Below are positions 24,476 through 35,096 of a stretch of DNA of 64,000 nt, one piece after another; positions within the stretch are counted from its first letter, which is position 1; the number at the start of each line of letters is the position of its first letter. The DNA is from Sternotherus odoratus. Taxonomy: Eukaryota > Chordata > Testudines > Kinosternidae. Made by a program: the position numbers and the translations under genes. Location of the stretch: positions 33,568,319-33,632,318 of the forward strand of contig JAVMKO010000006.1 in the NCBI GenBank assembly GCA_032164245.1, read 5' to 3'. The notes under the pieces were generated by a model. It saw only the letters and a list, made by a program, of their open reading frames with translations, was not told the origin of the DNA and searched no databases.

Positions 24476-24774
24476 CCTTTGTGTCTTTACTGAACATATC
24501 TAGCTAGGCTGGGGGGCTCCACAGATCTGAGTTATCTGATTTCGCTGACATTGTGTCTTAATTTGGAAATTCAGTACCTTAGCAGCATGTGAAAAAGTCT
24601 TGCATTTGGGTGCTCAATGTGATATTTAGGCATGTCAATGCCTGATTAATATCCATAAGTGCCAACTGTAGCATCCTAATACTGGATTCCTACACCTTAC
24701 TAAGCTGCCCACATTTGAAAGTTGGGTTGCAAGTCAAAAAGACTGAACTGATTGACCAGAATTGCTCCATCATT

Positions 24775-24832
24775 AATGAGTAGCAGTCCCAGGTGAAAGC
24801 AGAATTGAACCCACATTTCCAGATCTTTGGGC
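24775..24832 (-). mobile_element. Possible MIR SINE head fragment
   Basis: The words 'agcagaattgaacccacatt' and 'tccagatctttgggc' resemble the reversed tRNA-like head of MIR, including a box B complement. It is short and diverged. Confidence 0.35.
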
Positions 24833-27820
24833 ATTTCTTTGACTCTCCCACACACTCACTGTTTGCAGTTTTAGTACAGAGCAGTATCCAAGAAGGACTT
24901 CATTAATGCCTTAGAAACCAGAAAACAGTAGCACTAGATCATGACTGATTACACATTTTTACAGCCCATATTTTAAAATTATTCAGTGTTTTCTAACCAA
25001 CTTGTACGCTACATAAGGTATCTTTTTTTTCCATTTACATCCAAACTGGGACGTGCAATAGCAGCAGAGAGTTCATTCCAGAGAGGTACAGAAAGTCCTA
25101 GTTGTGGGACTGAATGACTAATTGCTCCAAATGAGGATAACTATCTCACTAAGCCTTCTTGAGTATCGGTCAACACAGAAAACACCTTCAGTCTGCAAGG
25201 TTTATGCTAGGAAGTTACAATTCACACTACTGGTTACTAGATAAAGCAGCTACTGAGAGATTCATTTAAATGGACTAGCCGTGCCGTTTATCCATCCCAC
25301 AGTCTTACTGAAATGTGCTGCACTGCACCTATCCCAAGGCATCATACCAACAAGGACATGTGCGCTATTTATCAAAATGGGATGACAAATCAGTTCCTCT
25401 GGGCCAAATGTTGCTTTCATATATACTGGCGTAAATCTGTAGTAACTCCACTGATGAGTCTTCCATATAAAATGGGTACTTCAGCCATGCACTTACACCA
25501 ATGCAAGCATTGATATTGACAATGTATTTATTTGATGAGCAGCTACCAAAATAATAGAAACAGACTGTTTAAAAAAAAAAAATTCTTGAGCCTGCAGTTC
25601 CTAACACATTCCTAAATGGCAACTAAGGCTACATACAGCTTGTGTAGAGGAAGGCTGTTTTCTCCTGCCAGCCACCCCGCTAACTCCAGTTCACATGAGA
25701 TATAATTCACTCTCACATTACGGTTCCAGCACTTCTGTTTGCATCAGACACAGGTGTAATAAGAAACATGTTGAACAGACCTGGAACAAGAGCCAGCTGC
25801 AGCGGCTTTTGCTTTGTAGCAGAAGTGAGGCAATCAGTGACAGGAAAAGGCATTTCAAACCTCAATGCTTGGCAGAGATCTTTAACACAACAAGATGGCA
25901 CACGTACCTTGCGCAGATCCCAGCTGGACTCTTGCTGCCGTGGAGCAGTCAGTGTGACTTACCTTCCCATCTCTTTGTCAGACACACATCCTCCCGCAAG
26001 CATTTCCGATTCACTGACAAGGGCACATACAAGCACCCGCTGGCATTTGGAAGCTGGTCACCACATCTGAGTCACCATCACTCAGATCAAACTACTCTCT
26101 GACCGCCCTGCATGGCTTTCCAGCTGCCAGCTTCAAAGTGGCAAGGAATGCCCAATTACAGACTGGCTTGTTGACACTTCAAAGCCTGCCTGAATTCATT
26201 AGCAAAAATGTAACAAGGGCAGGGCACCATTCTGGAGCCAGGAAGCCCATTAGGAACAATGAAGAACACAGTGTCAATAATCCCTTTAGAGCTCTCCAAG
26301 GCACTAACTTAAATGCTGCTTACCAGATTCCAAGGTAGTGTTTCCTCTATGCTACTAGCCTTATAACATGATTTGCTTAGCAAGCTGAAGCTGAACAACA
26401 GAGCCATGCTCAAAAGTGGGGGACTAGTGACGAGATGTGACAAGCAGGGAGCTCCACTGGTCATTTTGTGAAAGAGTGGAAGAGAACTATGGGGAGAGAG
26501 GTCAGCATGGCAAGGAGATAGTGATGGTGTCTGCTCTGCAGCCTGGACTCAGAGCTTATCTGCCCATTGGTCCAGACAAAGCTGTGACTCTCTTTTCAAA
26601 CAGAACACTGGTAGATATCCAGGGCCAAAATTTGCTCTCACTGATTTGTGGAAGGCCAGGCTTCACAGCCAATGAGAGGAAAGGGGAGGGATGGGGGGTA
26701 CTTTTGGGGCTGCCTTCTTTGGGGAGAATTTCAGTCCCAGAGTTTTGATCTCAGTGGGCAAGGGTAGAAATATTACTAGTACCTGGTGGGGTTAGTTGTA
26801 TTTAATCAGCCAGACCTTTGAAACTCTAATAAAAAAATATGTACTGTAAATGTTCATATTTAAATCATCATCATGATTCAGTACTGGACCAAAGTACTTA
26901 AGCCTACAATGCTATATTAGCTGCAGTATTCACTCAGAATGAATGAGCACTACAGTAAATACAGCACGATACGGTACATATTGTAGTACTGGCCCACAAC
27001 GCCATACTTACTCCTGTGTTCTGGACCATTACAGTAACACACTGTATTTCGTAAAATAAAGGAAATTGGAAGTGATGGTCCTGAACCCAGCTGCTTCCTT
27101 TAGATGTCAGCAAAGGCTATTGAAGGAGGAGGAATTATCTACACACTGTTCACAATTTTTTCAACTTCATTATTAATCAGAGGCCTTAGGGCAGATCTGA
27201 TGCGGGGAGAACACTCAGTGTCTTGGAGCAAGGGCGTTCAACATTTGGAGGAATACAATTACGTTGCTCTTCCACATTTAATCTCCCATCCCAATTTTAA
27301 CCAAGCACTTCAGTAATCGGAGCCAAAAATCTCCATATTTATAGAAAGCCAGCGCTTCAAGAATCCTCGTTATTCTTAGAGTGGAGTGATGGTCAGCGGT
27401 TTCATTTTGGGGGTACGACTTTGTCACAGGAATTCAGATGAAAACAAAACCTAAAATAAGACTCCGACCACAAAACTATATGAACCAAACAAATTGTGCC
27501 AAGTTTTGTACAAGTCTAATTATTACCCAGCATATGTAATTAGGCCTGGTTTCTGTAAACCCAGACATTCAGTGGTCATTGTCACTAGATCCCTTTGTAA
27601 AAATGAAAACAGGAAGTGCACATTCAGCAAGGATTACATCCAAACTAGAACAAAGAAAAAATAATCTACTGGATCTTGCTTCAAGGAATCCAGCCTTTTA
27701 GGCTTCTTTCTATGAAGCAGATGATTTGGCTTTGCTATTGGGAAAGCTGTGTTCTGGAAGTACCCAACACACACCGCCCAACTCCCTACCAAGTCCCAAA
27801 CAGGAAAAGCTGGCACTCAC

Positions 27821-27940
27821 GGTCATTGCACTGGCTCCCAGAGTATGAAGTCATGGAACAGTCACAGGTAAAACCTTCCCATTGCTGATTACAGATGCCC
27901 TGATTTGCGCAGGAATCTTCTTGGCAGGTGGTGCTTGGTC
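27821..27940 (-). CDS. NRXN3: NRXN3 coding exon E: EGF-like domain C, 120 nt
   Basis: The exon encodes an entire EGF-like repeat, starting [16 protein letters not shown] and continuing [18 protein letters not shown] to QCND. Six cysteines are visible in the usual EGF order (C, C, C, C-x-C, C). The acceptor ends TTTCCAG (AG complementary to 27941-27942) after a pyrimidine-rich tract; the donor is a consensus GTGAGT at 27815-27820. Both borders are phase 1, so this is a self-contained module, and the terminal base C begins the Pro codon expected at the start of the next, LNS6, exon. That exon lies beyond the left edge. In neurexin genes the beta-form promoter sits in the intron after this exon; it was not found in the 27.8 kb visible. 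Confidence 0.95.
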
Positions 27941-29089
27941 CTGGAAATGGGACAGGGAGGAAAGCATGAGACAAAGCCAGGAGGAATGGTTAACTGGTAG
28001 CTCTGCTTCACCATCCTCATTATGCAGTAGAGAAAAAAGTAACCCAAACACATTTTCCATTCTTGGACATGCAACAGAAACTCAGGGTAAACAGAACACA
28101 CAGAGAACTGCACGCTCAGCAACAAACAGCCACCGGGGACACACTGCAGAAAGGAGAAATGAACAACAACATATTCCCTCTTACACGGGCTCAGCAGAAA
28201 AGTTTAGTCTGGTGAGTGTCCAGCCAATGAGGCAGAGCCATCATGATTATCCTGGTCTTTTTTCTATCTGACTCATTGGCCGTGACTTTTCATTTAAAGC
28301 AAGGGTAGCCCATTGGGGAGGTTGGGCTGAAGGCTGCCCTTCCTCTTGGTTACAAAGATGCGGGCTGTAGGGAGCACTAGGCCAGCTTGGTCCAAGCGAC
28401 CTGGCCATTTAGATCAAGATGAAACTTTGCAACCTGGACCCTGCACTCTCACCAGGCTGCTCCTTTGTATTAAAGGTGAGAGTTACTGCACTCTGCCCCA
28501 TCTTAGAAAATTACATAGGGGCATCAGGGAACCTGCCATTAAGACCTTCTAGTGGGTAGAAAATGGGCAACTCTGGTTGAATGGTTTAACTCTTCAGCAT
28601 GAGGAGTTTTCAGCTCTCCCTTTTGGGCTGCATTTGCCAACCAAACATGCTTTCAGTGCTGGGCTGTTCTGGGGGATAGTCTAATATTGCAATCCTGCTC
28701 AGAGATGCTTGGTTAGTTTGACACATATAAGGTCAGCAAAGAGTGGTTACCAGGTAAAAGGAGCTCAGCTTCTATTGGTCTAACCAGGAGGAGGTGGCTG
28801 CATTTTTGATGATTTGATGAAACTGCTCATCCATAGTAATGATAAAACATATGTGCACACATATAAACACATATACGGTCTCTCTTTCGGAACACTGACT
28901 AGATGTCTCTCTCTATATAATTGTTATCCTGTAGTATTCTGGAAAAGAAAAAAGGGGTAGAGGTGGACAGAGGATGATCTAGCCAGGCTGCCGAAGGTCC
29001 AGCTAGTCATCAGTGGGCTAACCTTGAGAACCACGGAACAGCAACTAAATAAATAAGACAGCTCTGTCCTTCTCTAGCATCTTCCATTG

Positions 29090-29505
29090 CAAAGCGTTCA
29101 GAAACATCAGTTAAATTCGTCTCACAGCCCCACAATGGGCTAGGTCAGTAACATTCCCTCCATTTTCTTCCATAGGATAATGGAAGCACAGAGAGATTGA
29201 GGCCAGTATTTTCAGATATCCTGACCTACAATTAGGTACCTAAATCCCTATTGTGAGACCTCAATTGCTTTCAATGGATCCTATGTCTGTTCACCACCTC
29301 TGAAATGCAGGGCACTTATTTAGCTGCCCAAATATAATTTATGGTGCGTAGCGTCAGCTTCCTCCTTCCCCACTCCCCCAAAATGGAAAAATATGACCCC
29401 ACTGATTTGCTCGGTGCCACACCCAAAATGAGTGGCAGAGGCAGGAATAGAACTCTGGAACCCTGAGTCTCAGTCTCTGCTCTAACCACAAAATCGTGCT
29501 CCCTA
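29090..29505 (-). mobile_element. MIR SINE, reversed and interrupted
   Basis: The MIR core is visible reversed at 29160-29215 ('ggaagcacagagagattgag') and the tRNA-like head reversed at 29430-29505 ('gaatagaactctggaaccct', 'gctctaaccacaaaat'). Unassigned sequence of about 170 bp lies between (29216-29385), probably a later insertion. Confidence 0.55.
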
Positions 29506-30060
29506 CCATGAGAACAGGAAGGCTCAGTTTGACTGATGGATCTTTGAATCTCTGGGCTTTACATGCTTGCCTCCCGCCCCAGGAATCCTGCTCTCAGCCT
29601 CTCCTAATCACTTTGCATCTCAGCTGTCACAGGCAGGGGGATCCCATCTTGCTTCTTTTACAGCAGCTGTGCCTTCCCTGAATGGACTGGGTTCACTGGG
29701 CAAATTTAAAAGTGAAGCTTTCTGACTGAGTGCCTGGGACAAACCCGAGGCCTTTCTGGCAGCCCCTCTAGCAGGCGTCCCACTTTAGACTTGCCTGTTG
29801 GTGAAGTGCCAGCAGCTGCCTACTGTTCTGACAGAGCAATGTGAACAGCACCAGGTCGGGAGGAGAACTGGCTATTAGCGCAGTGGAGCTTTTGTCACAA
29901 TCCAAACTGCTGTGCAAAAAAGCCTCAGGAAAACAGAAAGGCAGTTCAGTTGTGAACATCTCCGTGTCTGGCAAAGTGCCCAAGTGAATTCATCTATGGA
30001 ATGGGGGTAACAACAACAGGAAAATGGGGCACTCCAAGTCTGGAAGAAAGGGGTTTCTCT

Positions 30061-30270
30061 CTCACACACACACCTGCAGCTAGTGTGGTGTGTGTGTGTG
30101 TGCTCATGCACACACACTGTTTTTTACCTGCGCCTGCATAAATCCTGATGCACACAAATTGAGTTCTTCCAGATTTTCAGCAATGTAGACAGAGAACAAA
30201 ATTTGACCATGTGTACGTGTGTGTGTTCAGAGTGTGCGAGTGCATGCGTGAACAACACACACACACACAC
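30061..30270. repeat. (CA)n/(TG)n microsatellite cluster
   Basis: CA repeats at 30062-30073, TG repeats at 30087-30102 and CA repeats at 30110-30118 could form a hairpin, with further TG at 30219-30226 and CA at 30255-30270. The tracts are short and interrupted. Confidence 0.8.
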
Positions 30271-31580
30271 AAACTACATTTATATAGCCTCACAAAGAGA
30301 CATACAGGTGGGCTGCATGGGAGACCTGATGCCCACTTCAGACTTACCCTGACCCACACAGAGCGGGGGATGTTAGTTTAACAACCTGAATAGATCCTCA
30401 ACTGTCATTTTTGCCTAAGATTTTCTGAGTGAGCAGAGGAGGTGGCGAAGGGATGGGACATCAAAGGGAGCCACCTTTCCTCTGTACAGCAGGACACTGA
30501 AAAGCACCCTCCCCGCGATACATACACCCCATCCCTAGCCTAACCCCAAACCCTATCGTCTGTGAAATATTGGTTCTCTTGGAGCAGTTTACAGACAAGT
30601 TAAGAAATCCTGTTAATAGTCCCACAACACCAACGATACCCTAGGGCAGCTTTACCTAGCAGCTATTTCTAATTAGCCTGTATTTGTCATTTCTCTCTCC
30701 ACTTTCCGTACTGTCCCAAGAAACCTTACTTTATTTCAGATAAATGGCTTTGGCAGCAGAGATCATTCAGTGGGGACAACCTCTGTTGGGCTGCTTCAGA
30801 GAGGAGGGATCAGAATGCTCCCTAGGAGCATCAGTAATGAATTGGGAATCTTGAGCCTGGTCCTTACTGGTACCAAAAGAGGCTGTCACTAGTAAGTGGG
30901 GGCACAGGGAGAGCTGAAGGACATAGTAACAAGGTCTCCTAACTGCATTTTACAGGGAACAACCATGACATAGGTGTTATATAATGCAGATGGAGCCTTA
31001 AAAATAGGGAGGAAAAAATAAAATAGCCCATGACGATAGTCTGAGGAGGAATTTTAAAATGCTCATGACGCTTCACAGAAAAACCTTGAAAATCTGCTGG
31101 ATTTAGAGTCATTTGTGACGGCACAGCACAGATCTAGGGTATTATACCTTGCCTTACTCCTTAATATTATGGGACATTTACGTGGTAACAAAATCCTTTT
31201 TTCTGGGAGTTCATTTGCTCCCGCTGCTTACAGTCCTTGCCTGGTATCATAATCCTCTGTTTGTGACATCAGAACTTCATCCAGAGGAACTAACAGGGTA
31301 GTCACAGGGGATTAGTACTAGGAAGGAAAGCAACAGGAGCACGAGGGATTATAAATCCCAAAATCCTGTTTTCATGCACTTGCCCTTCAGTGATAATGGA
31401 TGAGGATGGATGGCAAAGATACAGAATTTATGTATACAGAGCAGCAGATCTGGTTATAAATAACATGTTGCCAAAGATCTCCACATGGTGTCATATGCTC
31501 CATTTTTAATGTAATTTCTGTGGAGATATTTACAACATCTAATAAGTACAATTAAAATAAAGCTTTCGATCTAGCCTAGA

Positions 31581-31616
31581 ATCAGAGAGGTAGCCGTATT
31601 AGTCTGGAATAGCCTA
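31581..31616 (-). mobile_element. 36-bp Penelope-type tail between 13-bp direct repeats
   Basis: The insert contains GTAGCCGTATTAGTCTGG, the reverse complement of the 3' tail of sauropsid Penelope-like elements. GATCTAGCCTAGA occurs directly before it (31568-31580) and after it (31617-31629), consistent with a target duplication from a very short insertion. Confidence 0.55.
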
Positions 31617-31650
31617 GATCTAGCCTAGAAGCCCTACAAATAATTGCAAC

Positions 31651-33758
31651 TCTCAGATGTAGAGAGAGACAAGAGGACAACTTATATTGGTGAGCGAGAC
31701 AAGCTTCCGCACACAGAGCTCCCAGGTTTGGCATGAGAAAAGGTTCAGAGAAGGGCAACTAAAATTATTAGGGGGTTGGAACAGGTTCCATATGAGGAGA
31801 GATTTAAAAGGCTAAGACTTTTCATCTTGGAAAAGGGGAGATTAAGGGGGGATATGATAGAGGTATATAAAATTATGAGTGGTATGGAGAAAGTGAATAA
31901 GGAAAAGTTATTTACTTGTTCCCATAATATAAGAATTAGGGGCCACCAGCGAAGAGGATTAACTAACTAAAATGAATGGGCAGCAGGTTTAAAACAAATA
32001 AAAGGAAGTTCTTCGTCACACAGTGCACAATCAACCTATGGAACTCCTTGCCTGAGGAGGTTGTGAAGACTAGGAATAACAGAGTTTAAAAGAGAATTGG
32101 ATATGTTCATAGAGGTTAAGTCTATTAATGGTGATTAGCCAGGATGGGTAAGGAATGGTGTCCCTAGCCTCTGTTCATTAGAAGGGGGTGATGGATGGCA
32201 GGAGAGCGAGATCACTTGATCATTACCTGTTAAGTTCACTCACTCCTGGGCACCTGGCATTGGCCACTGTTGATAGACAGGATACTGGGTTGATGGACCT
32301 TTTGTCTGACCTAGTACAGCCATTCTTCTTCAGGTGTGGGAAGGGAACTCCCAGATTCACACAGAAATGCAAGGTGGAACTGATTGTTTCGCATAAGTAA
32401 ATAACACATATTATAAGGGACCATTCAAGGTAGAGTAGCCCATTAACACCTCTGCAGTCATAGCACAAAAAAGAGGGAGCTGGGGGTTACAGATTGTTGT
32501 AATAAGCATGAATGCAGTGTCTTTATTCAGTCCATGATTTTTAGTGTCTACCTGAGTAATGAATTTAACCTCCCAGGTTTGTCTGTTTTAAAGTGTTATG
32601 CAAGTTTCCTTAAACGATGAGGACAGAGATAAGCAGTTCATATCTGATCTGTTCTGAGAAATGTGTTTTTGATCATTTTTCTGCGTGAGTTTATTCAAGA
32701 GCATAGTGATTGTCCGGTTTCACCCATATAATTGTTATTGGGGCATTTAGTGCACTGGCTGATGTACACAACATGTGAGAAGCATATGTAGGATCCACGG
32801 ATCTTGAAAGGTGTGTCGTGGAGGGTGTCGATCATTGTAGCAATGGAGATATGTCTGCAGGTTTTGCATCTATTGTTCTGGAAAGGGCTACTACTGCTCT
32901 GAGTTGCTATGTCCTGAGCTCTGGGGAGCTTGTTTCTGATGATGAACTTGGAGAGACTGGGGGGCTGTTTGAAGCCAAATGTGGGAGTTCTGGAAAGCTT
33001 TTTTTTTTTTTTTTTAAAGGACTGCATTTTCATCGAGTATGGGTTGTCATTGCTTGATGACACTCTGTATGGGTTCCAGTGTGGGGTGGTAGATAACAGC
33101 TGGGATGTGAGGTCAGAGGGGGTTTTATTTCTGTACTGAAAAAGGTTCTCTCCATGTACTGGGGAGGGAGGCTTTGCATGATGCCACATCCTTGTTCAGT
33201 GAAGGCGGTTTTAAGTGTGTTAAGGTATATATCCTGGACTTTCTCCTCAGAACATATTCTGGGATATTTGACTGTAAGAACAGATTTCTTAGTGTGGTTG
33301 GGGTGGTTCCTGGATCTATGAAGGAAGGTGAGGTGATTGGTGAGTTTCTTGTACATGGTTGTCTGCAAAGTTCTATTGCTGAAGGGGATTGTAGTGTCCA
33401 GGGAGCTGATGCTAGTGTTGGAGTGTTCCAGAGAGAGTTGAATGGAGGCATACTGGTGGTGGCTGAAGTTGTGGTGGAAACACACAATGGATTTAGGACT
33501 TATTACAACACTGTAACCCACTAACCCCTTCTTTTTAGCCTAAATTGCAGATGTGTTAACAGGCCACTGTCTTTTGCATGGTCCCTTACAATAGGTGTTA
33601 TCTACTTATGCTAAACAAAAATTGTTCCACTTTGCATTTCTGTGTGATTGTGGGAGTTCCTTTCCCAGACAAGCTCTGTGTGGCTTGAAAGCTTGTCTCT
33701 CTCACCAGCAGTAGCTGGTCCAATAAAAGATATTGCCTCACTACATCTCTCACATGTA
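31651..33758 (-). mobile_element. Penelope-like element with GIY-YIG domain and inverted terminal arms
   Basis: Minus-strand frames at about 33520-32695 decode a broken Penelope-like protein: an end-of-RT region with HPNHTKKS and a Cys-rich linker (RCKTCRH), then VVYIS...CTKCP...YMGETGQ at about 32775-32710, the GIY-YIG endonuclease signature of this class. The body is flanked by related sequences in opposite orientation: left arm 31651-31737 plus 32328-32460, right arm 33541-33758, sharing 'gacaagctt', 'cttatgc-aaaca' and 'ggaactcccagat'-type blocks. Penelope elements encode RT plus GIY-YIG and often carry inverted or partial terminal copies. Frameshifts and a T17/A17 tract (33000-33016) show the copy is dead. 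A CR1 is inserted in the left arm. Confidence 0.75.
31738..32327 (+). mobile_element. CR1 LINE 3' fragment nested in the Penelope-like element
   Basis: Starts 'gaaaaggttcagagaagggc'; the frame from 31776 reads VPYEERFKRLRLFILEKGRL then RGDMIEVYKIMSG, the CR1 C-terminal pattern. It ends with a CR1 tail, 'gatggaccttttgtctgacc' and 'tagtacagccattctt'. This is a different CR1 subfamily from the copies at 3246 and 36515, with a longer 3' region and no 'ttccaaccctgat' tail. Confidence 0.85.
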
Positions 33759-35096
33759 TGAAAGTTTATACATTCTAATTGCTAATGTGTGTGTTTGCTC
33801 TTATTTTTTCCTCTGAGTTTACATACACCTTGGCCATCTCCCTCTTGGGAGTATTTACACTGATATTTTAGGCTGGAATCTCTGGCCCTCTGAGCCCACT
33901 TAGCACTGTGGAAGGGATGCAAAATGAACTTAAGATAGTCAGAGATGGACCATGGAGAATTTCTCCTGGGTAGGGAAACTGTCCAAACAGTAGAAATGTG
34001 AAAGATGCAGCATGTCCTATTCCAGTTACTCCCTGCCCTGGGCATGGTCTAAGAGAACAGGGGGGCATGCTGGGGATGCAGCTTGGCAGAGCAGAGCACT
34101 GCTACAGTGAAGCCTCTTTTGGGGTAAGGTCCATGAAGAGTTCCTCAACCGCTCTCTTGCAGCTCTAATTTACTAAGTGGCTCAGGCTGATGGAGCTGCA
34201 ACTGGCTCCCCGACAGTCCTCCCTTCTCACAGTTGAGAATCCAGACATTTCTCATCCAGTCTATTTGGGCAGATGTACATTTTTAGTTGTCTTCTTTCCC
34301 TCTGTTATAATAGAAGAGAGTCACCCTCCGGTTGTACAAGCCCAGCAGCACTCCTGGCCAAATTCCGCTTTGAGTAATGGCTTTCTGACTTCTTACATTT
34401 CTCCTGAAATTTCAGTGATTGTTCCCCCCCCGCCCCTCCCCCCCCATCCCAATCTAAAGTGTCTGCTGGCGTTTCTGTGTGCTGTTCAACCTACCACATT
34501 CCAGCCCAGAGGTAGGTGCACTTCACTAGCAAGTGAATCAATTCCTGCTGTGTCATTTCACTTTGGGATGAAAGGCAATGAAAGATGTTTATTATTCTTA
34601 TGAATCACCTAAGGAATTCAGTTTCTTTAAAATGACAGTTGCTGAATGATAAAGCTCTTTGTGCTTTGGTCTTACCTGGCACTGACAGTGAAGCTATACA
34701 AACTACTCCTGATCCTGCATGTCACAACGCCCTTCACATATTGAAAATCCAGTCACATTCATGTAGGTGTGCTATTTTTGACTATGTTGTTTCCTTTGTA
34801 TTGATTGGGTAAAACACAATCTGGATGCCAAGACAACTTACAGGGTGGCCATTTTCATCCACTTCTCCAAATGCACTGATGTTCAGATCTTGATCCCTTG
34901 AACCTCCAAAGGGTTGGGAAGGGACGGGGAAGTTACCCAGGCAAGAAGCTCCCCCCTGACTTTGATGGGCACTTCATGGCAAAGAAAAAAACCTGTAACT
35001 GGCCTGGAAGCAAAAGCAAGTCCATTTGGCTAGTGCCATGAGAAGCTAAATTTAGTGGCCTCCATCCCCCCCCCCGGCTCTAATTAAAGAAAGAAA

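Larger units (their letters stand above)
1..27820 (-). other. NRXN3: Partial intron downstream of exon E (toward LNS6)
   Basis: It begins at the GTGAGT donor of exon E and runs off the left edge. Recognised contents, listed separately, are two related hAT copies, a truncated hAT plus CR1, MIR pieces, an L2-like LINE, a CR1 tail, an LTR-like unit, a hAT with target duplication and two nested MITEs. Stretches with nothing identified are 727-2161, 5330-6865, 7410-9750, 10640-13738, 14565-18755, 19243-24109 and 24480-27820. No signal-peptide exon of a beta-neurexin was seen. Confidence 0.8.

Noticed and set aside
1..27820. Beta-neurexin first exon or the LNS6 exon
   Set aside because: Looked for a signal-peptide frame ending in a phase-1 donor, and for the LNS6 start expected after CND-Pro; none was recognised, so these probably lie further left.
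33174..33524. 116-residue plus-strand open frame
   Set aside because: Shadow of the minus-strand Penelope-like coding region.
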